Shown here piece after piece: positions 1-4,955 of a stretch of 6,352 bases of DNA. A model generated the notes under the pieces. It did no database searches, was not told the DNA's origin, and saw only the letters and a program-made list of their open reading frames with translations. Source of the DNA: Pseudomonadota bacterium. GTDB lineage: Bacteria > Pseudomonadota > Alphaproteobacteria > Rhodospirillales > 2-02-FULL-58-16. The position numbers were made by a program, and so were the translations under genes. Location of the stretch: positions 1 to 6,352 of the forward strand of contig JADFHR010000189.1 in NCBI GenBank assembly GCA_022567015.1, given 5' to 3'. Position 1 is the first letter of the stretch; each line of letters opens with the position of its first letter.

Positions 1-9
1 TGAAAGGAC

Positions 10-777
10 GTGCTCAGCCCCGGTGGCGAGGCGATGGCGAGCGACCTTTTGGAGCCGGACATGCGCGAACGGGTGCGCCGCCGCCTCGCCGCCTGGCTGG
101 CGGGCACCATAGAGGCGCGCCTGGCACCCCTGTTCGCGGCGCGCCGGGCGCCCCTGGCCGGGGCGGCGCGCGGCCTCGTCTTCCAGCTGTGCGAAGCCCT
201 GGGGTCGCTGCCCCGGCGCCGCGCCGCAAGCCAGGTGGAGGCCTTGGGGCGCGACGGCCGCAAGGCGCTGAGGAAACTGGGCGTGCGGCTGGGCCGGGAA
301 AGCGTCTTCATGCCGGCGCTGATCAGGCCCCGGGCGGTGGAGATGCGCGGGCTTCTGTGGGCGGTCAACGAGGGTCTGGGGGACTCCGCGGTGCCGGCCC
401 CGGGCCGGGTCTCGGTGCCCCTGGCCGACGGTGTCCCGCACCGGTTCTACGAGGCGGTGGGCTACCGGCCGCTGGGCCCGCGGGCCTTGCGCGTGGACAT
501 CGTCGAACGGCTGGCGGAGCGCGCCTGGAAACTGTCGCGCGCCGGCCCCTTCGCCGCCGGGCCGGAGTTGCTGTCCCTGGCCGGCTGCGGACCGGAGGAA
601 ATTTCCGGCGTGCTGGCGGCGCTCGGCTACCGGGCGAAAAGCGCCGACGGCGAGGTCCGCTACGCCCCGGCCCCCTTGCGCCGGCGCAAGGGGAACCAGC
701 GCCGCGCCCGCGAGGCCGCCGGGCGGGCGGCGGAGTCGCCGTTTTCCAAGCTGCGGGACCCTGCGCCGAGGCCATGA
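10..777 (+). CDS. C-terminal region of a SUV3-like RNA helicase (possibly a truncated or broken gene)
   Basis: The 255-residue product lacks any P-loop, DEAD/DEAH or other helicase motor motif. It resembles the C-terminal third of the long alphaproteobacterial helicases related to mitochondrial SUV3. The recognised stretches are the ARGLVFQLCEALGSLPR segment (about residues 53-69), the KLGVRLG...VFMPALIRP segment (about 89-108), LLWAVNEGL (about 115-123), and a basic tail rich in RRRKGNQRRAR (about 223-235). Family members are normally several hundred residues longer, with the ATPase in front. Here the codon at 1-3 is an in-frame TGA, so the frame cannot continue upstream as one intact gene. 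GTG at 10 and ATG at 34 are the possible starts, and neither has a well-spaced ribosome binding site. The stop overlaps the next start as ATGA. It may be a fragment of a split or frameshifted helicase, or the product of a sequence error. The family assignment is from memory of conserved stretches. Confidence 0.6.
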   Translation: MLSPGGEAMASDLLEPDMRERVRRRLAAWLAGTIEARLAPLFAARRAPLAGAARGLVFQLCEALGSLPRRRAASQVEALGRDGRKALRKLGVRLGRESVFMPALIRPRAVEMRGLLWAVNEGLGDSAVPAPGRVSVPLADGVPHRFYEAVGYRPLGPRALRVDIVERLAERAWKLSRAGPFAAGPELLSLAGCGPEEISGVLAALGYRAKSADGEVRYAPAPLRRRKGNQRRAREAAGRAAESPFSKLRDPAPRP

Positions 778-1151
778 CCGCGGAGTCCCTGCGCGTCGAC
801 AAGTGGCTGTGGTACGCCCGCTTCTTCAAGAGCCGCACCCTCGCCGCCCGGCTGTGCGCCGCGCGCCGCCTGAGGATCAACGGGACCATCGTGGGCAAGC
901 CCCATCACGCCCTGAAGGCGGGCGACGTGCTCACCTTTCCCCTGGGGCGCCACATCCGGGTGATCCGGGTAAGCGCGCTGGGCACGCGCCGGGGCCCGGC
1001 GACGGAAGCCCGGACGCTCTACGAGGACCTGGAGCCGCCCCAGGCCCGCACCGCTGCGCCGGCGCCCGGCGCCGGCGAACGGGAACGGGGAGCGGGGCGC
1101 CCGACCAAGGCCGAGCGCCGCGCCACCGACCGCCTGAAGGAAGGGCGGTAA
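774..1151 (+). CDS. hslR: S4-domain RNA-binding protein, Hsp15/HslR family
   Basis: The 125-residue protein opens with RVDKWLWYARFFKSRTLA (residues 7-24), followed by RLRINGTIVGKPHHALKAGDVL. Together these form the S4 RNA-binding fold of the Hsp15 family. E. coli Hsp15 binds stalled 50S subunits that still carry peptidyl-tRNA; the same role here is inferred. The conserved YEDL motif follows at about residue 83, and the tail is rich in Arg, Ala and Pro (GRPTKAERRATDRLKEGR), which probably adds RNA affinity. The ATG overlaps the preceding TGA by four bases, pointing to translational coupling with the helicase fragment. A longer reading of the same frame from about 189 is only the shadow of the helicase gene and has no family character. 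The gene is convergent with the downstream methyltransferase, with 19 bp between stop codons and no clear terminator. Family call is firm; the symbol is by similarity. Confidence 0.88.
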   Translation: MTAESLRVDKWLWYARFFKSRTLAARLCAARRLRINGTIVGKPHHALKAGDVLTFPLGRHIRVIRVSALGTRRGPATEARTLYEDLEPPQARTAAPAPGAGERERGAGRPTKAERRATDRLKEGR

Positions 1152-1170
1152 CGCGGGCGGTAACGCGGGT

Positions 1171-1839
1171 TCAGGCCCGGCGCAGGACCACCGACATGTT
1201 GTTGGCCGGCATATCCACGGTTTCGCTCAGCTCCAGGCCGTGGGCGGCGGCGGCGGCCACCACGTCGCCCACGTCGCGCACGCCCCATTCGGGGTTGCGC
1301 CGGCGCAGGGAGTCGTCGAAGTCGGCGTTGCTCGGCGCGGTCGCCCGGCCGTCCACGTGGAAGGGGCCGTAGAGATAGAGGATCCCCCCGCCATCGAGCA
1401 GGCGCCCGGCCCCGGCCAGGAGCCCTTCGCAGGCCGCCCAGGGCGCGATGTGGATCATGTTGATGGCGACCACCACAGCCGCCGACTCGACGGGCCAGGA
1501 TGCCGAAAGCACGTCCAGATCGAGGGGCGGCTTCAGGTTCGCGGCCCCGGTTCCGGCGACCCAGGCGGCGATGCTGGCGCGCATCTCCGGGTCCGGGTCG
1601 CTGGGCTGCCAGACGAGGCCGGGCAGGCGGGGCGCGAAATAGGCGGCGTGCTGGCCGGTGCCGCTGGCCACCTCCAGCACCGTGCCCGCCGCCGGCAGCA
1701 CCCGCGTCAGTACCGCGAGGATGGGATCGCGGTTGCGCTCGGCGGAGGCGGCGACGCGGCGGCGGTAATCGGCGGCGCCCGCCGGCGCCGCGAAGGGTTC
1801 CCGGCCTTTGACCATGGTCTCTGGTGGCCTCCCTGCCAC
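1171..1839 (-). CDS. DUF938 family SAM-dependent methyltransferase (METTL26-like)
   Basis: This is a class I methyltransferase of the DUF938 family. Signature stretches appear in order, numbered from the GTG at 1839: AERNRDPILAVL (33-44), the SAM-binding glycine motif VLEVASGTGQHA (54-65), WQPSDPD, INMIHIAPW, LYLYGPF, PSNADFDDSLR, PEWGVRD and a closing MPANNMSVVLRR. Length (222 residues) is close to the roughly 200 usual for the family, and every core motif is intact. The substrate of bacterial members is unknown; human METTL26 is the distant relative. Start choice is uncertain. The GTG at 1839 has GGGAGG five bases upstream; the ATG at 1815 has GGGAGG twelve bases upstream; a GTG at 1860 has no good site. 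The gene is transcribed toward the S4 gene and away from the repeat element. No clear sigma-70 promoter was seen in 1840-1970, apart from a weak -10-like string formed at the edge of the repeat. Confidence 0.93.
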   Translation of the reverse strand: MAGRPPETMVKGREPFAAPAGAADYRRRVAASAERNRDPILAVLTRVLPAAGTVLEVASGTGQHAAYFAPRLPGLVWQPSDPDPEMRASIAAWVAGTGAANLKPPLDLDVLSASWPVESAAVVVAINMIHIAPWAACEGLLAGAGRLLDGGGILYLYGPFHVDGRATAPSNADFDDSLRRRNPEWGVRDVGDVVAAAAAHGLELSETVDMPANNMSVVLRRA

Positions 1840-1970
1840 GACGACCTCCCGAGGGCTCACCCCGGCATATGGGCCGTGCGGCCCGCCGACGTGTTGCGTT
1901 GGCTAATACGATCCCACGTACCATCCTATTGTGATGCAGGCCACTAGGTTCATATGGGAAACGCCGGCTA

Positions 1971-2233
1971 ATACCAAGGGACGCTGATCATGACCCGACG
2001 AGCCGGCTTACCAAGGTTTTCGGCCTTAAGCGTGCGCTGTGGCGATGCGGGGCATCGCGAAGCGTGCGCGACGCCGTCCGAAAGCCTTGGTAAGCCGCCG
2101 TTCCGGTCGCGTATGCGGCCCGTCGGAGGGCGTCGAAAAGTTTCGACGATGCGCCGCATCGCCTGAAACTTTCCTCCTGCCCGACGAGCCGCCTACGCGA
2201 TCTCTATGAGTCATGATCAGCGACCCTTGGTAT
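1971..2233. repeat. 263-bp MITE-like element with terminal inverted repeats and two fold-back arms
   Basis: The ends are near-perfect terminal inverted repeats. The left begins ATACCAAGGGACGCTGATCA and the complement of the right begins ATACCAAGGGTCGCTGATCA, matching at 23 of 24 positions (1971-1994 against 2210-2233). Inside are two further inverted repeats. Arm A is 2004-2023 with 2078-2097 (19 of 20 pairs) and arm B is 2107-2126 with 2181-2200 (18 of 20), so a single strand could fold into a three-way junction. No credible protein is encoded; the small open frames in it are by-products of the palindromes. A second copy in opposite orientation begins at 6226. TA dinucleotides at both tips (1972-1973 and 2231-2232) would suit Tc1/mariner or IS630-type target duplication, but AT fits equally well. 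It is probably a non-autonomous element moved by a transposase encoded elsewhere. The family name is unknown to me. Confidence 0.9.
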
Positions 2234-2236
2234 AAA
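2228..2236 (+). promoter_or_regulatory. Possible extended -10 promoter at the right edge of the repeat element
   Basis: TGG followed by TATAAA makes a TGn plus near-consensus -10 hexamer. Its first half is the tip of the repeat (CTTGGTAT) and its last bases (AAA) are flanking DNA. It reads toward the small membrane-protein gene, whose ATG is about 90 bases downstream. No convincing -35 box was found 16-18 bases upstream. This is an inference from sequence match only. Confidence 0.35.
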
Positions 2237-2324
2237 TCCCTATTCTTTGGTCCTGCCCCGTGGTTCAGGGAAACCGGTGCGGCGCCACGGACAGGGCCGC
2301 CGGGACCGCGAAGGAGAACCGGAC

Positions 2325-2519
2325 ATGGAAATGATCCTCTATGTGCTGCTTGCGGTTATCGTGATCGCGTTCTGGCGGGCCGCCGGCGGCCGCGGTTACG
2401 ACCGGCTTGTGGAGGCGGGGCACCGCCACCACCGCCACGTTCTCCGCGTCAACGCCAAACACCCCGGCGGCGGGGCGTGGAAACAGCACCTTCGGTGGAT
2501 GGATGAGGACGAGGGGTGA
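2325..2519 (+). CDS. Small single-span membrane protein, function unknown
   Basis: The 64-residue protein begins MEMILYVLLAVIVIAFWRA, a short hydrophobic segment (about residues 3-17) followed at once by arginine, so it is probably a membrane anchor with the rest in the cytoplasm. The remaining 45 residues are polar, with a run of histidines and arginines (GHRHHRHVLRV, about 32-42) and an acidic end (WMDEDEG). AAGGAG lies eight bases before the ATG at 2325, a good ribosome binding site that fixes this start over the longer readings from about 2247. The next gene begins 31 bases after the stop, so the two are probably co-transcribed, perhaps from a promoter at the edge of the upstream repeat. 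I do not recognise the family. The ribosome binding site and clear membrane segment are the case for it being real. Confidence 0.65.
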   Translation: MEMILYVLLAVIVIAFWRAAGGRGYDRLVEAGHRHHRHVLRVNAKHPGGGAWKQHLRWMDEDEG

Positions 2520-2550
2520 GCGCAAAACCTTAGGGACCGGGGAAAATCCC

Positions 2551-3027
2551 ATGCCGATGTCACGCAGGCGCCCGCTCCTGCCGGCCGTTCTCCTCGCCAT
2601 GGCCGCGTCCATGCCCATCGCGGGCGCGGCCCCGGCCGTGGCCGGGACCATCTTCCGCGCCGTCTGCGGCGACGTGGCCGGGCAGCGCGTCGACCTGGAC
2701 CCGACGAAGGAAACCGGCATCGAGACCTGGAAGCGGGAGTCCTACGCCGACGTGCCGGGCGAAGGAGCGGGCGTGCTCGGCTTCGTCTCCGACGATACGT
2801 ATCCGGACCAGATCCGGGTCACCTGGGGCAAGTCCGACCAGCTTCTGCCCATCGTCCACCGGAACGAGAGCCAGATCAGCGTCGCCGACATCGACGCCTA
2901 CGGGGTGTGGATCTACACCCTCTTATTCCGTGCCGGCAAGGTGCTGATCAGCCGCCAGACCAGCGATCCCCGCTTAGGCGCCGTCGGCGCCATGCTGACC
3001 GCGGACTGCGAGTTCACGGCGGACTGA
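2551..3027 (+). CDS. Secreted (periplasmic) protein of unknown function
   Basis: The 158-residue product starts MPMSRRRPLLPAVLLAMAAS. It has a basic N-region, a hydrophobic core and an AVA-G signal peptidase site after about residue 31, so it should be exported by Sec to the periplasm. The mature part is about 127 residues, acidic, and probably beta-rich. It has two cysteines, one near each end (Cys39 in AVCGD and Cys153 in ADCEF), well placed for a disulfide closing the domain. Visible stretches are CGDVAGQRVDLDP, WKRESYADVPGEG, DQIRVTWGKSDQLLP and YGVWIYTLLF. The start at 2551 is chosen because the signal peptide begins there; ATG at 2557 is an alternative. The ribosome binding site is weak (GGGG about eleven bases upstream). 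It follows the small membrane protein closely. I know of similar unnamed alphaproteobacterial proteins but no function. The 146 bases after it, to the next start, hold GC-rich repeats but no clear terminator. Confidence 0.8.
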   Translation: MPMSRRRPLLPAVLLAMAASMPIAGAAPAVAGTIFRAVCGDVAGQRVDLDPTKETGIETWKRESYADVPGEGAGVLGFVSDDTYPDQIRVTWGKSDQLLPIVHRNESQISVADIDAYGVWIYTLLFRAGKVLISRQTSDPRLGAVGAMLTADCEFTAD

Positions 3028-3173
3028 GGGGGGCAACATCCTCCGTGATGAACCGAAATGGTGATACCGGCCGCTGCCCCCGGGCGGGCCAGGCGCGCGC
3101 CCTTGCAGGGTAAGGAAAAGGCCCCAATTTTCGCGGGGTTGCGGGGCGGCCCCGGGGTGTGATAGGCAAGGTC

Positions 3174-3656
3174 ATGATCGCCAGACTCAAGGCCCTGGTC
3201 TTCGGTGGCGAGGGCGCCGACAGGGTGGAAAAAGGCCGTCATGCCACCGACACCCTGCACCTGGCGGCGGCGGCGCTGCTGGTGGAAGCGGCGTGCCTGG
3301 ACGGCGACTTCGACGCAGGGGAGCGCGACACCATCGCCTCTCTCCTGCAACGGCAATTTCACCTGGATGAGGCGCAGACCGACACCCTGATCGATGCCGC
3401 CCGCGAGACGGTGGAGGAATCGACCCAGTTGTATGCCTTCACCCGCGTCATCCAGGAGCGGTTTTCGGACGAAGAAAGGATCGGTATGATCGAGATGCTG
3501 TGGGAGGTGGCCTACGCCGACGGCCACCTGCACGAATACGAATCCTCGCTCGTGCGCCGCGTCGCCGGGTTGATCTACGTGGCGGACCGCGACAGCGGCG
3601 CCGCGCGCAAGCGGGTGCGCCAGCGCCTCGAGGCGGCCGAAACACCCCCTTCGTGA
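3174..3656 (+). CDS. TerB-like (tellurite resistance TerB family) protein
   Basis: The 160-residue, largely helical protein shows the internal symmetry typical of TerB-like domains. [15 protein letters not shown] (about residues 40-54) and [15 protein letters not shown] (about 113-127) each carry a D-G-x-(F/L)-x-x-x-E motif (Asp43...Glu50 and Asp116...Glu123), thought to bind divalent metal. A basic-hydrophobic start ([12 protein letters not shown]) precedes the domain. There is no signal peptide, so it is cytoplasmic. ATG at 3174 is preferred over GTG at 3159 because family members begin this way and AAGG lies three bases upstream, though the spacing is short. The stand-alone single-domain form is common in alphaproteobacteria, where a tellurite phenotype is usually not shown and the role may be stress or envelope related. 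No other ter gene is visible here. It lies 52 bases before fdxA in the same direction. Confidence 0.88.
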   Translation: MIARLKALVFGGEGADRVEKGRHATDTLHLAAAALLVEAACLDGDFDAGERDTIASLLQRQFHLDEAQTDTLIDAARETVEESTQLYAFTRVIQERFSDEERIGMIEMLWEVAYADGHLHEYESSLVRRVAGLIYVADRDSGAARKRVRQRLEAAETPPS

Positions 3657-3708
3657 ACCCGCGGGGGCGGGAACCGAGCTTGAGCGAAGAAACGCAACGG
3701 AGAGGATC

Positions 3709-4044
3709 ATGACCTACGTCGTTATCGAGGCCTGCATCAAGTGCAAATTGATGGATTGCATCGAGGTGTGCCCGGTGGACTGTTTCTACGAAGGCGAAAA
3801 CATGCTCGTCATCCATCCCGACGAATGTATCGATTGCGGCGTGTGCGAACCCGAATGTCCCGTCGAGGCGATCATTCCCGACACCGAATCGGGCCTTGAG
3901 AAGTGGCTCGAGCTCAACGCCAAATACGCCGAGGAATGGCCCAACATCACCCGCAAGGGCACGCCGCCGCCCGATGCCGACGAATGGCGGGAGGTGGCCG
4001 ACAAGTTCCAGCACTTCAGCGCCAATCCGGGCAAGGGAGAGTGA
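3709..4044 (+). CDS. fdxA: Seven-iron ferredoxin FdxA (3Fe-4S plus 4Fe-4S)
   Basis: The 111-residue protein starts [20 protein letters not shown], as in Azotobacter-type ferredoxin I. Counting from Met1, the cysteines are 9, 12, 17, 21, 25, 40, 43, 46 and 50. By alignment with A. vinelandii FdI (offset by one), Cys9, Cys17 and Cys50 hold the 3Fe-4S cluster and Cys21, Cys40, Cys43 and Cys46 the 4Fe-4S cluster, with Cys12 and Cys25 free. All ligands are present. The C-terminal half ([22 protein letters not shown]) is the usual extension. It is a low-potential cytoplasmic electron carrier; the partner is not evident here. GGAGAGG lies three bases before the ATG (GGAG spaced by six), a good ribosome binding site. 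A rho-independent terminator starts six bases after the stop, and carD follows with its own promoter. The fdxA-carD order is, from memory, common in alphaproteobacteria. Confidence 0.97.
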   Translation: MTYVVIEACIKCKLMDCIEVCPVDCFYEGENMLVIHPDECIDCGVCEPECPVEAIIPDTESGLEKWLELNAKYAEEWPNITRKGTPPPDADEWREVADKFQHFSANPGKGE

Positions 4045-4050
4045 GATAGG

Positions 4051-4100
4051 GCGCCGCCCCGGGAGGCCTTGACTCCGGCCTTCCCGGCGCTGTTTTTTTT
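4051..4100 (+). terminator. Rho-independent terminator after fdxA
   Basis: CCGGGAGGCC (4059-4068) pairs with GGCCTTCCCGG (4077-4087) with one bulged T. The loop is TTGACTCC, GCGC pairing extends the base of the stem, and a tract of eight T follows at 4093-4100. The hairpin begins six bases after the fdxA stop, so most fdxA transcripts should end before carD. Confidence 0.85.
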
Positions 4101-4112
4101 ACGCCGCAAATA

Positions 4113-4121
4113 TGGTATGAT
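4113..4121 (+). promoter_or_regulatory. Extended -10 promoter for carD
   Basis: TGG followed by TATGAT (4116-4121) is an extended -10 element with one mismatch to TATAAT. It lies directly downstream of the fdxA terminator, whose T tract occupies the place of a -35 box, so contact with sigma would rely on the TGn motif. Transcription would start near 4127-4130, giving a carD leader of about 180 nt. Confidence 0.6.
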
Positions 4122-4126
4122 GGCCG

Positions 4127-4306
4127 CGCCGGCTTTGCGTGGCCGGCGTTGGTTGTTTGGGTGGATTTCCAGGAATCCGTGCCCAAGGAAGTGGCGACCA
4201 CCAGCAAATCGAGAAGGCAACGCCCCGCCCGCCCATCGCGGGCGCGAAGGGAGAGAAGAGTTGCCCGCTTGGCGCCAGCGGCGCCGGTGTGGAGAGAATC
4301 GAGGAA
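4127..4306 (+). promoter_or_regulatory. Structured 5' leader of carD mRNA
   Basis: The predicted leader carries several perfect hairpins. A 7-bp stem CGCCGGC/GCCGGCG (4127-4133 with 4142-4148) lies at the expected 5' end. GCCCGC (4227-4232) can pair with GCGGGC (4238-4243), which can instead pair with a second GCCCGC (4263-4268), so the two folds exclude each other. GGCGCC-AGC-GGCGCC (4271-4285) ends five bases before the purine-rich GGAGAG at 4291. This suggests control of carD translation or transcript stability, but no known riboswitch class is recognised and some pairing is expected by chance at this GC content. One reading frame here encodes a Lys/Arg/Ala-rich peptide from GTG 4191; I did not accept it as a gene. 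Confidence 0.4.
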
Positions 4307-4804
4307 ATGGCTGAAGAATTTACCTGTATCCCCGGGGATTTCGTGGTCTACCCCACCCACGGCGTCGGCAAGGTTGTCAGCATCGAGACGCAGAAAATCT
4401 CCGGCCATAAACTGCAGCTCTACGTGATTTCGTTCGCCCGCGACCGCATGATGCTGAGGGTCCCGGTCGCCAAGGCCGAAACCGCGGGCCTGCGCAAACT
4501 GAGCACGCGAAAGGTGATGGACAACGCGCTCACCACCCTCACGGGCCGGGCCCGCACCAAGCGCAGCATGTGGAGCCGGCGGGCCCAGGAATACGAAGCC
4601 AAGATCAACTCGGGCAACCCGATTTTCATCGCCGAGGTGGTGCGCGACCTGCACCGCAGCGCGGACCAGCCCGATCAGTCGTTCAGCGAACGCCAGATCT
4701 ACGAGGCCGCCCGTGACCGCCTGGCGTGCGAACTGGCCGCCGTCGAGAAAATCGACATGACGGCGGCAACCGAGAAACTGGAAGAGCTCCTCACGGCGGC
4801 CTGA
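4307..4804 (+). CDS. carD: CarD/CdnL family RNA polymerase-binding regulator
   Basis: The 165-residue protein has the CarD layout. The N-terminal RNA polymerase-interacting domain reads FVVYPTHGVGKVVSIETQ (residues 12-29), then KLQLYVISFARDRMMLRVPV (35-54). The helical DNA-contacting domain contains GRARTKRSMWSRRAQEYEAK, with the conserved Trp89 that in mycobacterial and Thermus CarD wedges into the upstream edge of the -10 bubble. The C-terminal part (ERQIYEAARDRLACELAAVEKID) matches alphaproteobacterial CdnL. Such proteins bind the RNA polymerase beta subunit and stabilise open complexes at ribosomal and growth promoters. The ATG at 4307 follows GGAGAG by ten bases, with GAGGAA closer. Some alphaproteobacterial homologues carry a longer Lys/Ala-rich N-terminus, and upstream reading in this frame to 4139 is open but unlike it. 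It appears to have its own promoter after the fdxA terminator. Confidence 0.96.
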   Translation: MAEEFTCIPGDFVVYPTHGVGKVVSIETQKISGHKLQLYVISFARDRMMLRVPVAKAETAGLRKLSTRKVMDNALTTLTGRARTKRSMWSRRAQEYEAKINSGNPIFIAEVVRDLHRSADQPDQSFSERQIYEAARDRLACELAAVEKIDMTAATEKLEELLTAA

Positions 4805-4811
4805 GCGCCCT

Positions 4812-4883
4812 CCTGCCTGCGCGAAGCCGGAGCTCTCGCCTCGCTGGCGCTCCGGCGCAGCGGGTCGCTTCGGCGAAGGCAGG
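4812..4883. repeat. REP-like imperfect inverted repeat downstream of carD
   Basis: The outer arms pair CCTGCC (4812-4817) with GGCAGG (4878-4883) and continue through a GAAGC/GCTTC segment with one bulge. The inner stem GCCGGAGC (4826-4833) pairs perfectly with GCTCCGGC (4849-4856) around a 15-nt loop. No T tract follows, so it is not a standard intrinsic terminator, although it could protect the carD transcript 3' end. The CTTCGGCGAAG core (4868-4878) resembles palindromes scattered between genes in many alphaproteobacteria. That resemblance is from memory, and only this one copy is in the window. The remaining bases up to 4955 hold no feature I can support. Confidence 0.6.
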
Positions 4884-4955
4884 CCGGCGGGGACTTAGGG
4901 AAGGCCCCGGAGCCGCTTCCGTTTTGCCCGGCGGGGAAGGGTCGCGCGTCCTGAG

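Noticed and set aside
1019..1924. 301-codon minus-strand frame overlapping the methyltransferase
   Set aside because: It is an Arg/Gly/Pro-rich shadow. The DUF938 motifs are all in the other minus-strand frame.
1240..1947. 235-codon plus-strand frame opposite the methyltransferase
   Set aside because: Low-complexity Gly/Arg/His content without domain signals; antisense shadow of a confident gene.
1968..2214. Small minus-strand frames inside the repeat element
   Set aside because: They follow the palindromes of the element, have no ribosome binding site and no recognisable protein; the copy at 6226 shows the conservation is at the DNA level.
1971..2233. CRISPR array or integron attC site
   Set aside because: There are no regularly spaced direct repeats or spacers, and no integrase or core attC site; the structure is one element with terminal inverted repeats.
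3028..3173. GC-rich inverted repeats before the TerB-like gene as a terminator or promoter
   Set aside because: Short G/C runs pair in several equivalent ways, no T tract follows and no -10 or -35 match was found.
3174..3656. Tellurite resistance operon
   Set aside because: Only a single TerB-like domain is present; no terA, terC, terD or terZ relatives are visible.
2913..3710. 265-codon minus-strand frame opposite the TerB-like gene
   Set aside because: It runs across two genes and a spacer on the other strand, and its composition is that of an antisense shadow.
4069..4097. TTGACT at 4069-4074 as a -35 box
   Set aside because: Seventeen bases downstream is GTTTTT, not a -10 box, and the hexamer is the loop of the fdxA terminator.
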